Shown: positions 1-5,019, counted from the stretch's first letter. The stretch: DNA of 5,019 nt from an uncultured Oscillospiraceae bacterium (GCA_959022875.1 CAUFAM010000118.1:1-5019), one strand, 5' to 3'. The notes: generated from the sequence alone by a model not told the origin. Made by a program: numbers and translations.

Positions 1-87
1 TTTATCTATGAGAGCGACACCCTGCCCGAGGACTTTGTCTGCCCCATCTGCCGCCGTCCCGCCAGCGACTTTGAGCCGCTTGGCTGA
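1..87 (+). CDS. C-terminal rubredoxin domain of a truncated protein (5' end outside window)
   Basis: Only the last 28 residues are visible, reading from the first base to a TGA at 85-87. They contain FIYESDTLPEDFVCPIC followed by a SDFEPLG tail, which is the second half of a rubredoxin fold. The visible CPIC supplies two of the four cysteines that bind a single iron; the first CxxC pair lies upstream. The spacing between the conserved FIYE and CPIC is short, as in rubredoxin domains at the C-terminus of flavin reductases or rubrerythrins rather than in classical 52-residue rubredoxins. The role would be one-electron transfer in the cytoplasm, usually in oxygen or peroxide detoxification in anaerobes. 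Whether this is a stand-alone rubredoxin or the tail of a larger enzyme cannot be decided from this window. It is followed after 26 nt by another rubredoxin gene with no promoter or terminator between, so the two are probably co-transcribed. Confidence 0.85.
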   Translation, partial: FIYESDTLPEDFVCPICRRPASDFEPLG

Positions 88-96
88 GATTTTAGG

Positions 97-103
97 AAAG
101 GAG
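97..103 (+). promoter_or_regulatory. Ribosome binding site for the 40-residue rubredoxin
   Basis: AAAGGAG lies 10 nt before the ATG at 114. It fixes the start of this very short gene and supports it being translated rather than a chance open frame. Confidence 0.8.
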
Positions 104-113
104 ATTGACACAC

Positions 114-236
114 ATGAAACTGGTTTGCGATCTGTGCGGCTTCATCTATGATGAGGCCGTGGAAGGCCCCATGCCCGACGATTATGTCTGCCCCCTGTGC
201 GGCGCCGACAAGAGCCACTTCGAGCCTGAGAAGTAA
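114..236 (+). CDS. Short-linker rubredoxin, 40 residues
   Basis: A complete small reading frame, ATG at 114 and TAA at 234-236, with a good ribosome binding site. The protein has the two rubredoxin knuckles: C5-x2-C8 followed by GFIYDE, and C26-PL-C29 followed by GADKSHFEPE. These four cysteines should bind one iron in a redox site used for electron transfer to partners such as rubrerythrin, flavodiiron proteins or superoxide reductase. The spacing is unusual: 17 residues between C8 and C26, against about 29 in classical rubredoxins, so the central loop is missing and the protein is 40 rather than about 52 residues long. Short-linker domains are usually seen fused to other proteins; here it stands alone. 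It lies directly downstream of another rubredoxin domain and ahead of a strong terminator, so it is the last gene of its operon. The rubredoxin identity is firm; the partner is unknown. Confidence 0.9.
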   Translation: MKLVCDLCGFIYDEAVEGPMPDDYVCPLCGADKSHFEPEK

Positions 237-244
237 AACCCCAC

Positions 245-285
245 AAAAAAAGCCGCCGGAGGATGTCCTCCGGCGGTTTTCTATT
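245..285. terminator. Bidirectional intrinsic terminator between convergent genes
   Basis: A GC-rich hairpin with a 10-bp perfect stem (253-262 with 267-276) and a 4-nt ATGT loop. A run of seven A's precedes it (245-251) and TTTT follows it (277-280). Read rightward it ends the rubredoxin transcript with a short U-run. Read leftward the A-run becomes a seven-U tract and ends the glycosyltransferase transcript, whose stop codon is at 294-296. The A and T runs can also pair and lengthen the stem. The leftward signal is the stronger of the two because its U-tract is longer. Confidence 0.9.
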
Positions 286-293
286 GTAACGCC

Positions 294-1538
294 TCACCGC
301 ACCATGGCCTCGGGGGCTACGTTGCGGGTGTGGCGGATCTCTTCCCAGACGGTGGTGTTCTTGGCAAAGCTCAGCGCGGTAATGGGAATCCAGGTGAGCA
401 GGAACAGCCAGTAGACCCCCAGGGCGGGCAGCACCCGGCGGTCCCACTTCCCCTCCAGGGTGATGACGATGGCCGCCAGAGCGGTGGCCGTGAGGGCGGC
501 GGAGCCCAGGTTGGCCGCTGCGGCCGCCAGAGCGGCCAGGATGGCCCCCTGTACGGTCAGGCTGCTCATGGCCGCCGCCAGGGCCCCCACCGCCAGACTG
601 GCCAGGGCGGAAATCTGATAGGCGGGGATCAGGAGGGTGGCTCCCAGGTCGGCCAGGGTAAGCCGGGGCTCCCGGCCCATGCTCCGGGCCACCGCCGGGA
701 AATAGGCCCGGGCCACCTGGATGGTGCCGCTGGTCCAGCGGCGGCGCTGCTTGAAGGACTGCTCCCAGGAGTTGGGCTGCTCGTCATAGGTGATGGCCTT
801 CGGCACCCAGCGCACCCGCTCCCCCGCCAGGATGGTCTGGGCAGTGAGCTCCAGATCCTCGCTGATGGTGTGGGCCTGCCAGTCCCCCAGCTCATCCAGC
901 AGCCGCTGGGACACCATAAAGCCCGTCCCGCCGATCATGGCCGAGCCCTTCAGGGCGCTTCGACCGGCGTTGTGGAAGCGGTTCATCATCCAGTAGTAGA
1001 TGGAGTAGCAGCCGGAGATGGCGGTATCATAGGGATTCTTGCTGTCCCGGTAGCCCTGGGCCGCCCGGGCCCCGGCCATGTAGGCGTGGTTCATCTCCAT
1101 AAGGAAGTCCTTGTGGACCAGGTTGTCCGCGTCAAAGACGCAGTAGGCGTCGTACCGGCGGCCCCGGAGGCGGTGGTAAGCAAACTGCAAAACCTCCCCC
1201 TTGCTGTGGGCCTGGCCGGGAAACTCCAGCACCTTGGCCCCGAAGCTCCGGGCGGCCAGGGCGGTGTTGTCGGTGCAGTTGTTGGGGATGACCCAGATGT
1301 CGTAGAGCTCGGGGGGATAGTTCTGGGTGAGCAGGCTGTTGATGAGCGGGCCGATGACCAGCTCCTCATTGCGCGCGGCAATGAGCACGGCAAATTTGGT
1401 CCGGGCGGGGTGCCAGCCGTAGTCCTCCGCTTTCTTCCAGCACAGAGCCCCTCCGGCCAGATACCAAAGGCCCCACAGGGCCATCACGGCCCCCATGGCC
1501 CCCGTCAGAGCCAGAGCGGCGGGAAATAACCAATTCAT
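294..1538 (-). CDS. Membrane-bound family 2 glycosyltransferase (processive type)
   Basis: A 414-residue membrane enzyme expected to transfer sugars from a nucleotide-sugar to a growing glycan at the cytoplasmic face. From the chosen start, an N-terminal membrane helix (about 4-30) is followed by a GT-A catalytic domain. It has AARNEE at 54-59 (nucleotide binding), FDADN with D136 and D138 (metal and UDP), GGTGF at about 203-207 (acceptor region), SED with D228 as probable base, and QRRRW at 264-268, the Q-x-x-R-W motif of processive enzymes such as cellulose and hyaluronan synthases. Very Ala-rich membrane helices follow at about 298-324, 329-360 and 370-392. An ATG two codons upstream (1542-1544) also opens the frame, but it lies 1 nt from the Shine-Dalgarno; the ATG at 1536-1538 is 7 nt away and is preferred. 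All key residues are present and the length is normal. Product is unknown: cell-surface polysaccharide or glycolipid are both possible. It is a single-gene unit, divergent from the transporter operon, and no chain-length or export partner is visible. Confidence 0.9.
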   Translation of the reverse strand: MNWLFPAALALTGAMGAVMALWGLWYLAGGALCWKKAEDYGWHPARTKFAVLIAARNEELVIGPLINSLLTQNYPPELYDIWVIPNNCTDNTALAARSFGAKVLEFPGQAHSKGEVLQFAYHRLRGRRYDAYCVFDADNLVHKDFLMEMNHAYMAGARAAQGYRDSKNPYDTAISGCYSIYYWMMNRFHNAGRSALKGSAMIGGTGFMVSQRLLDELGDWQAHTISEDLELTAQTILAGERVRWVPKAITYDEQPNSWEQSFKQRRRWTSGTIQVARAYFPAVARSMGREPRLTLADLGATLLIPAYQISALASLAVGALAAAMSSLTVQGAILAALAAAAANLGSAALTATALAAIVITLEGKWDRRVLPALGVYWLFLLTWIPITALSFAKNTTVWEEIRHTRNVAPEAMVR

Positions 1539-1544
1539 AATCAT

Positions 1545-1551
1545 ACCTCCC
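1545..1551 (-). promoter_or_regulatory. Ribosome binding site deciding the glycosyltransferase start
   Basis: On the minus strand GGGAGGT lies here. Its GGAGG core is 7 nt from the ATG at 1536-1538 but only 1 nt from the upstream in-frame ATG at 1542-1544, so the inner ATG is the likely start. Confidence 0.75.
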
Positions 1552-1569
1552 TGAGGATTTTACACCTGG

Positions 1570-1578
1570 ATTCTAACA
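1570..1578 (-). promoter_or_regulatory. Possible extended -10 promoter of the glycosyltransferase
   Basis: The minus strand reads TGTTAGAAT, a TGn-extended -10 element with five of six matches to TATAAT. There is no recognisable -35 at 16-18 nt (GCCCAA occupies the 17-nt position). Transcription would begin near 1563 and leave a leader of about 25 nt containing the ribosome binding site. Position and sequence are plausible but the case rests on one element. Confidence 0.35.
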
Positions 1579-1625
1579 GGGGAATGTTAAGGTTGGGCTG
1601 GGAAAAGCTTTAAGATTTGATAAAG

Positions 1626-1639
1626 TTTTCTTAAGAAAA
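1626..1639. promoter_or_regulatory. 14-bp perfect palindrome, candidate operator
   Basis: TTTTCTTAAGAAAA is a perfect inverted repeat with no spacer, in the A/T-rich part of the divergent control region. It is about 60 bp upstream of the possible glycosyltransferase promoter and about 65 bp upstream of the -35 of the transporter promoter. Perfect dyads of this kind often bind dimeric regulators. Low-complexity A/T sequence makes chance occurrence more likely than for a mixed sequence, so this stays a candidate. A shorter palindrome, AAAGCTTT, is at 1604-1611. Confidence 0.35.
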
Positions 1640-1654
1640 TCCTGGCATTGCCCA

Positions 1655-1691
1655 TTTACACCGGATTTACAACGGACGACAAAAGTTTACA
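1655..1691 (+). promoter_or_regulatory. Helically phased TTTACA direct repeats, candidate response-regulator site
   Basis: TTTACA occurs at 1655-1660, 1666-1671 and 1686-1691, with a degenerate ACGACA at 1676-1681 filling the gap. Start-to-start steps are therefore 11, 10 and 10 bp, one DNA turn each. The array ends 10 bp upstream of the -35 box at 1702. Direct hexamers TT(A/T/C)ACA with about 5-bp gaps are the known binding pattern of PhoP of Bacillus and resemble the sites of other OmpR-family regulators. This layout would suit an activator of the transporter promoter, or a site shared with the divergent glycosyltransferase. The repeats are seen; the regulator is inference. Confidence 0.4.
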
Positions 1692-1701
1692 TTTTCTTCA
1701 T

Positions 1702-1730
1702 TTGACAGTTTTGACGAAATCAGCTATACT
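1702..1730 (+). promoter_or_regulatory. Sigma-A-type promoter of the transporter operon
   Basis: A perfect -35 TTGACA (1702-1707), a 17-nt spacer and a -10 TATACT (1725-1730, five of six matches to TATAAT). Transcription should start close to 1737. It points at the ABC operon and leaves a leader of about 125 nt before the TTG start at 1862. A near copy of the -35 region (TTTGACGAA at 1710-1718 after TTTGACAGT at 1701-1709) makes a 9-bp tandem repeat in the spacer, which might be a second protein contact or chance. Confidence 0.85.
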
Positions 1731-1736
1731 TTAATT

Positions 1737-1861
1737 GTACATTATGCCGGACACCCACCCAAGGCACCAAAATGAAGAGATCCAAAAAGGCTACCTCGGG
1801 GCGGCCTTTTCTGCTGTCCGGCCCTCAGCCCTCTTCGGCGGGCCCGGAAAAGGAGGTCAAT
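1737..1861 (+). promoter_or_regulatory. Structured 5' leader of the ABC operon, candidate regulatory RNA
   Basis: The transcribed stretch between promoter and start codon can form an 8-bp perfect closing stem, GCCGGACA (1746-1753) with TGTCCGGC (1815-1822). This encloses a hairpin at 1785-1810 in which AAAAGGCU and GGCCUUUU pair, with CC/GG above an A-C mismatch and a UCGG loop. The enclosed hairpin with its UUUU tail looks like a weak intrinsic terminator. The 3' strand of the closing stem can instead pair with the segment just before the ribosome binding site (1817-1824 with 1840-1848, one bulge), so the two folds exclude each other. A second copy of AAGGC at 1761-1765 could pair with GCCUU (1804-1808) and break the terminator-like stem. 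I do not recognise the consensus of a known riboswitch class. The folds are read from complementarity only, without energy calculation. Confidence 0.45.
1851..1857 (+). promoter_or_regulatory. Ribosome binding site setting a TTG start for the ATPase
   Basis: AGGAGGT is a near-perfect Shine-Dalgarno sequence, with 4 nt between it and the TTG at 1862-1864. No ATG or GTG lies at a suitable distance in this frame. The TTG gives a protein beginning M-L-R-F-E-H-V-N, exactly where OpuCA/ProV-type ATPases begin. Confidence 0.85.
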
Positions 1862-2974
1862 TTGCTTCGATTTGAACATGTAAACCTGTCCTACGGCGGG
1901 CAGAAGATTTTAAATGACATATCCTTTGACATCCAGGAGGGCCAGTTTGCCGTCTTCATCGGCCCCTCGGGCTGTGGCAAAACTACTACCCTGAAGATGA
2001 TCAACCGCCTCATCCAGCCCGACAGCGGCCACATCTATCTGGACGGCAAGGACATCTCCACCATCGACCGCTATGAGCTGCGGCGGCACACAGGCTACGT
2101 CATTCAGCAGATCGGCCTGTTCCCCAACATGACCGTCCACCAGAACATCTGCGTGGTGCCCAAGCTTCTGAAGTGGCCCCGTGACAAGTGCGACCAGGTG
2201 GTGCGGGAGCTTCTGGAGATGGTGGGATTACCCTATGACCAGTACGCCCACAAGTACCCCGGCGAGATGTCCGGCGGCCAGCAGCAGCGCATCGGCATCC
2301 TCCGGGCCCTGGCCGCCTCCCCGCCGGTGGTGCTCATGGATGAGCCCTTCTCCGCCCTGGACCCCATGACCCGCCGCTCCCTCCAGCTGGAGGTGAAGAA
2401 CCTTCAACAAAAGCTCAATAAGACCATCATCTTCGTCACCCACGACATGGAGGAGGCCCTGGACCTGGCCGACGTCATTATCTTCATGGACCACGGCCAC
2501 ATCGTCCAGATGGCCCCGCCGGAGGAGATGCTGGAGTCCCCCGCCACCGACCAGATCCGGGAGTTTTTGGGCAAGCACCACACCGGCCCCTCCCCCGCCG
2601 AGCTCACCGTGGACCACTTCATGCGCACAGGCATTGTCACCGTCAACCAGAACCGGGGCATCAACGAGTGCGTCAGCCGCATGCAGCACTACAACGTGGA
2701 CACCCTGCTGGTGGTGGACGAGTACCGCCGGTATCAGGGCACCGTCTCCATTGCCGACATCCGCCTCACTGGACATGTGGTCAAGACCATCGGCCCCCTG
2801 GTGCGCAGCAACACCCCCGTGGTCCGCGTGGGGGACAACGCCAAGGAGTGCTTCGAGCAGCTCATCTCCAGCGGTTTCCCCTATCTGGTGGTTCTCAACG
2901 AGGACCAGACCGTGGCGGGCATCGTCACCAAGACCAGTATGGCCTCCGCCATGGCCGAGCAGCTGTGGGGGTGA
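1862..2974 (+). CDS. opuCA: OpuC/ProV-type ABC transporter ATPase with two CBS domains
   Basis: A 370-residue cytoplasmic ATPase that powers osmolyte (quaternary amine) import with the two downstream permeases. The ABC domain (about 1-237) has Walker A GPSGCGKTT (34-42), Q-loop Q82, signature SGGQQQR (137-143), Walker B VVLMDEPF (156-163), D-loop SALD (164-167) and switch His194; all are intact. Two CBS domains follow at about 252-303 and 312-365. In OpuA/OpuC relatives CBS domains sense ionic strength or bind cyclic di-AMP to shut uptake, and that role is inferred here. The TTG start at 1862 is chosen over an in-frame ATG at 1772 because of the strong Shine-Dalgarno at 1851 and because the 30-residue extension is encoded within the structured leader and matches nothing in the family. 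Length is close to the family norm. Family identity is firm; the exact substrate (betaine, carnitine, choline or other) is not shown by the ATPase. Confidence 0.93.
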   Translation: MLRFEHVNLSYGGQKILNDISFDIQEGQFAVFIGPSGCGKTTTLKMINRLIQPDSGHIYLDGKDISTIDRYELRRHTGYVIQQIGLFPNMTVHQNICVVPKLLKWPRDKCDQVVRELLEMVGLPYDQYAHKYPGEMSGGQQQRIGILRALAASPPVVLMDEPFSALDPMTRRSLQLEVKNLQQKLNKTIIFVTHDMEEALDLADVIIFMDHGHIVQMAPPEEMLESPATDQIREFLGKHHTGPSPAELTVDHFMRTGIVTVNQNRGINECVSRMQHYNVDTLLVVDEYRRYQGTVSIADIRLTGHVVKTIGPLVRSNTPVVRVGDNAKECFEQLISSGFPYLVVLNEDQTVAGIVTKTSMASAMAEQLWG

Positions 2975-2978
2975 GACC

Positions 2979-3611
2979 ATGAACGATGTTCTAAGCTCCA
3001 TTCTCCACGCCACTCTGGTTCACACCGGCTACACCCTGGCATGCGTGGCCATCGGCTTTGTGCTGGGGGTGTCCATCGGCATAGGCCTGTCCCGGCTGCC
3101 CACCCTGTCCCGGTATCTGCTGCCTCTGCTGTCCATTCTAAACACCGTGCCGGGCATCGTCTTCATCGGCCTTCTCTTCATCTACCTGGGCCTCACCCCC
3201 GCCACGGTGATCATCGCCCTGTCCATCTACGCCATGTTCCCGGTGCTGAAAAACACCGTCACCGGCCTCAACGGGGTAGATCAGCAGTATAAAGAGGCCG
3301 CCCGGGGCTGCGGCATGAACCAGCTTCAGCGCCTGTGGCGGGTGGAACTGCCCCTGGCCCTGCCCTCCATCATCGGGGGCCTGCGCATGTCCACCGTCTA
3401 CACCGTCTCCTGGGCGGTGCTGGCCGCCATGATTGGCCTGGGCGGCCTGGGCGACTACATCTATCAGGGGGTCAGCTCCAACAACAACACCCTGATCCTC
3501 CAGGGGGCTATCCCCGCCGCCATCCTGGCTCTTGTGCTGGGGGCCCTGGTGGATCTGCTTCAGCGGTACGTCACCCGGCGCACCATGGGGAAAGGCGGGG
3601 TGGTCAAATGA
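2979..3611 (+). CDS. opuCB: OpuCB/ProW-type ABC transporter permease
   Basis: A 210-residue inner-membrane subunit of the same transporter, forming half of the substrate channel. Membrane helices are visible at about 15-37, 46-70, 72-92, 137-157 and 175-197. The cytoplasmic coupling loop that docks on the ATPase is EAARGCGMNQLQRLWRVELP (106-125), with the E-A-A-x-x-x-G pattern and the closing L-P of this permease class. TVPG (56-59) and MIGLGGLGDYIY in the fourth helix region are also typical. The ATG lies 4 nt after the ATPase stop. Its upstream G-run (2966-2971) is a weak ribosome site, so translation is probably coupled to the ATPase gene. The length is normal for OpuCB/OpuBB. It carries no binding domain, unlike the second permease, so the channel is expected to be a heterodimer. 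Confidence 0.9.
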   Translation: MNDVLSSILHATLVHTGYTLACVAIGFVLGVSIGIGLSRLPTLSRYLLPLLSILNTVPGIVFIGLLFIYLGLTPATVIIALSIYAMFPVLKNTVTGLNGVDQQYKEAARGCGMNQLQRLWRVELPLALPSIIGGLRMSTVYTVSWAVLAAMIGLGGLGDYIYQGVSSNNNTLILQGAIPAAILALVLGALVDLLQRYVTRRTMGKGGVVK

Positions 3612-5019
3612 GTCTTTCCATGATTTGGGATCACCTGTCCCTGGTGCTCTCCGCCCTCACCCTGGCCATCGCCGCCGGGGTGCCCCTGGGCCTTCTGGCC
3701 TACCTGTCCCCCAAATTGGGAAAAATCATCCTCTGGGTGGTGGACCTTATTCAGACCGTCCCCGCCCTGGCCCTGCTGGGCCTTATCATGGTGGTCATGG
3801 ACCCCGGCTCCCTGCTGCCCATCGTGCGCAACACCTGTCTGGGCCTTCAGCAGGTGCCCGGCCACCTGAAGGAGGCCGCCGCCGGCATGGGCATGCGCCG
3901 CAGCTACCGTATGACCCATGTGGACCTCCCCCTGGCCTTCCCCATGGTGGTCACAGGCATCCGCATCGCCGCCGTCAACGCCATCGGCACCGCCGTCTTT
4001 GCCGCCTTTGTGGGCGGAGGCGGCCTGGGCGGGCTGTTCTACACCGCCATCCGCCAGAAGGACACCCCCATGCTCCTGGCCGGTACCGGCGTGCTCATGC
4101 TCATGGCCCTGGTGCTGGACGCGGGGCTTGGGTATGTGGAGCGGCGTCTGTCCTCCCAAAGCCGCAAAAAGCTCCCCGGCCCGGTGAAGGCAGCAGGGGC
4201 GGGAGCCCTGGCTCTGGCCGGGGTGGCCCTGGTGGCCTACACCCTTATGCCCGCCGACACCTCCGGCCAGCTCACCCTCTATGACGGGGACTACTCCGAG
4301 GTAAAGCTCATGCACTCCATGGTGGAGCAGTTGGTGGAGGACAAAACCGACCTGGAGGTGGTCATTCTGGACCAGATGACCCAGGTCAACAACCACAATG
4401 AGCTCAAGGGGGAAAACCCCAGCTGTGACCTCATGTTCAGCTACGACGGCACCATCCTCACCACCTTTATGGGTATGGACACCACCGACATTCCGGAAGG
4501 AGAAACCCTTTACGACTTTGTCAACGAGACGGTCAGCCAGCGGGAGGGCCTGCACATGCTGGGCAAGGTGGGCCTCAACAACACCTACGCCATCGGCGTG
4601 ACCCAGGATGTGGTGGACCAGTACGGCGTGAGCAAAATTTCCGACCTGGTGCCCATTGCCCCCTCCCTCCGGTTTGGGGCGGAGCACGAGTTCTTCACCG
4701 AGGAGGGCAGCATGAAGTACCAGCCCTTCGTGGACTACTACGGCCTGAACTTCCAGTCGGCCACTCCCGTGGACGTGGTGCTCAAGTATAACGCCGTGGA
4801 GTCGGGCTCCTTTGACGCCATGGTGGTCTACGCCACCGACGGGCTGAACAAGCGGGCGGGTCTCACCATTCTGGAGGACGACCTGAGCTTCTTCCCCGAG
4901 TATTACGGGGCCTTCCTGGTGCGAAACGACCTCTTTGAGGACTTCTACGACGCGGCCCCCAACCTGGAACAAGTGCTGGAGCTGCTCACCGGACAGGTGA
5001 GCAGTGAGGACATGGTGGA
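3608..5019 (+). CDS. OpuC-type permease fused to a substrate-binding domain (3' end outside window)
   Basis: The frame opens at ATG 3608, overlapping the previous stop (ATGA), and stays open to the window end: 470 full codons with no stop. Residues 8-180 are a second permease: GVPLG (24-28), TVPA (50-53), RNT (74-76), coupling loop EAAAGMG (89-95) ending in LP (107-108), and GGGGLGGLFYTAI (136-148). After a basic stretch (R179-K188) a hydrophobic anchor (193-214) leads to an OpuAC/OpuCC-like binding domain (from about 220). That domain shows GLNNTYAIGV (322-331), FGAEHEFF (356-363), VYATDGLNKRAGL (407-419), LEDDLSFFPEYYGAFLVRND (422-441) and APNLEQVL (450-457). It should bind its ligand outside the membrane and deliver it to the channel; fusions of this sort are known (OpuA of Lactococcus). 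Compared with the upstream permease, 11 residues are missing between TVPA and RNT, where helix 3 belongs. About 50 or fewer residues are probably lost beyond the window. It corresponds to OpuCD/OpuBD plus OpuCC in one chain. Confidence 0.9.
   Translation, partial: MSLSMIWDHLSLVLSALTLAIAAGVPLGLLAYLSPKLGKIILWVVDLIQTVPALALLGLIMVVMDPGSLLPIVRNTCLGLQQVPGHLKEAAAGMGMRRSYRMTHVDLPLAFPMVVTGIRIAAVNAIGTAVFAAFVGGGGLGGLFYTAIRQKDTPMLLAGTGVLMLMALVLDAGLGYVERRLSSQSRKKLPGPVKAAGAGALALAGVALVAYTLMPADTSGQLTLYDGDYSEVKLMHSMVEQLVEDKTDLEVVILDQMTQVNNHNELKGENPSCDLMFSYDGTILTTFMGMDTTDIPEGETLYDFVNETVSQREGLHMLGKVGLNNTYAIGVTQDVVDQYGVSKISDLVPIAPSLRFGAEHEFFTEEGSMKYQPFVDYYGLNFQSATPVDVVLKYNAVESGSFDAMVVYATDGLNKRAGLTILEDDLSFFPEYYGAFLVRNDLFEDFYDAAPNLEQVLELLTGQVSSEDMV

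Noticed and set aside
330..1529. Long plus-strand open frame opposite the glycosyltransferase
   Set aside because: Its Gly-, Gln- and Pro-rich translation has no motif, and the opposite strand carries all the glycosyltransferase motifs.
1711..1737. Second promoter using TTGACG at 1711 as -35
   Set aside because: No acceptable -10 lies 16-18 nt downstream; TAATTG sits at a 15-nt spacing and matches poorly.
1772..1861. In-frame ATG at 1772 that would give the ATPase a 30-residue N-terminal extension
   Set aside because: Only a weak AAGG precedes it, the extension is polar and Pro-rich with no family match, its DNA overlaps the structured leader, and the TTG at 1862 has a strong Shine-Dalgarno at the right place. 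A short translated leader cannot be fully excluded.
1737..1861. Leader as a ydaO (cyclic di-AMP), guanidine or glycine riboswitch
   Set aside because: These were considered because of the transporter downstream, but I cannot find the conserved core sequences of any of them, and the leader is short for ydaO.
3797..3811. Frameshift or pseudogene in the second permease
   Set aside because: The frame stays open with correct family motifs on both sides, and the shortage is a whole number of codons, so it is recorded as an in-frame gap rather than a broken gene.
3560..4972. Long minus-strand open frame (470 codons) opposite the permease-binding gene
   Set aside because: It is rich in His, Gly and Val with no recognisable domain, has no ribosome site, and mirrors the third-position G/C bias of the well-supported plus-strand gene.

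Overview
The window is high-GC (roughly 60% by eye) bacterial DNA. It carries rubredoxin genes, Firmicutes-style Shine-Dalgarno sequences and A/T-rich consensus promoters set in a GC-rich genome. Together with an OpuC-type transporter whose second permease is fused to its binding protein, this suggests a strict anaerobe of the Clostridia, perhaps an Oscillospiraceae-like gut bacterium. That placement is inference from style and gene content, not from a marker gene.

Layout: (1) 1-236, plus strand: the 3' end of a protein with a C-terminal rubredoxin domain, then a complete 40-residue short-linker rubredoxin, both probably on one transcript. (2) 245-285: a strong hairpin with an A-run on one side and a T-run on the other. 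It can end transcription of the rubredoxin genes and of the convergent gene to its right. (3) 294-1538, minus strand: a membrane-bound family 2 glycosyltransferase with the full processive-type catalytic motif set. (4) 1539-1861: a divergent control region of about 320 bases with no gene in it. It holds a 14-bp palindrome, a helically phased set of TTTACA repeats, a near-perfect housekeeping promoter and a structured 5' leader of about 125 nt. (5) 1862-5019, plus strand: a three-gene OpuC/ProU-type osmolyte ABC transporter operon: an ATPase with two CBS domains, a permease, and a permease fused to a substrate-binding domain that runs off the window.

The three transporter genes are tightly coupled, with a 4-nt gap and then an ATGA overlap. 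They should form one complex: an ATPase dimer gated by its CBS domains, two different permease subunits, and one binding domain tethered outside the membrane. The expected substrates are quaternary amines such as glycine betaine, carnitine or choline, but the binding-domain motifs differ from the canonical ones, so the substrate is open.

The points most worth a second look are the leader RNA with mutually exclusive pairings, the 11-residue in-frame gap in the second permease just where its third membrane helix should be, the unusual binding-pocket motifs, and the phased TTTACA repeats. I see no CRISPR array, tRNA, rRNA or mobile element.
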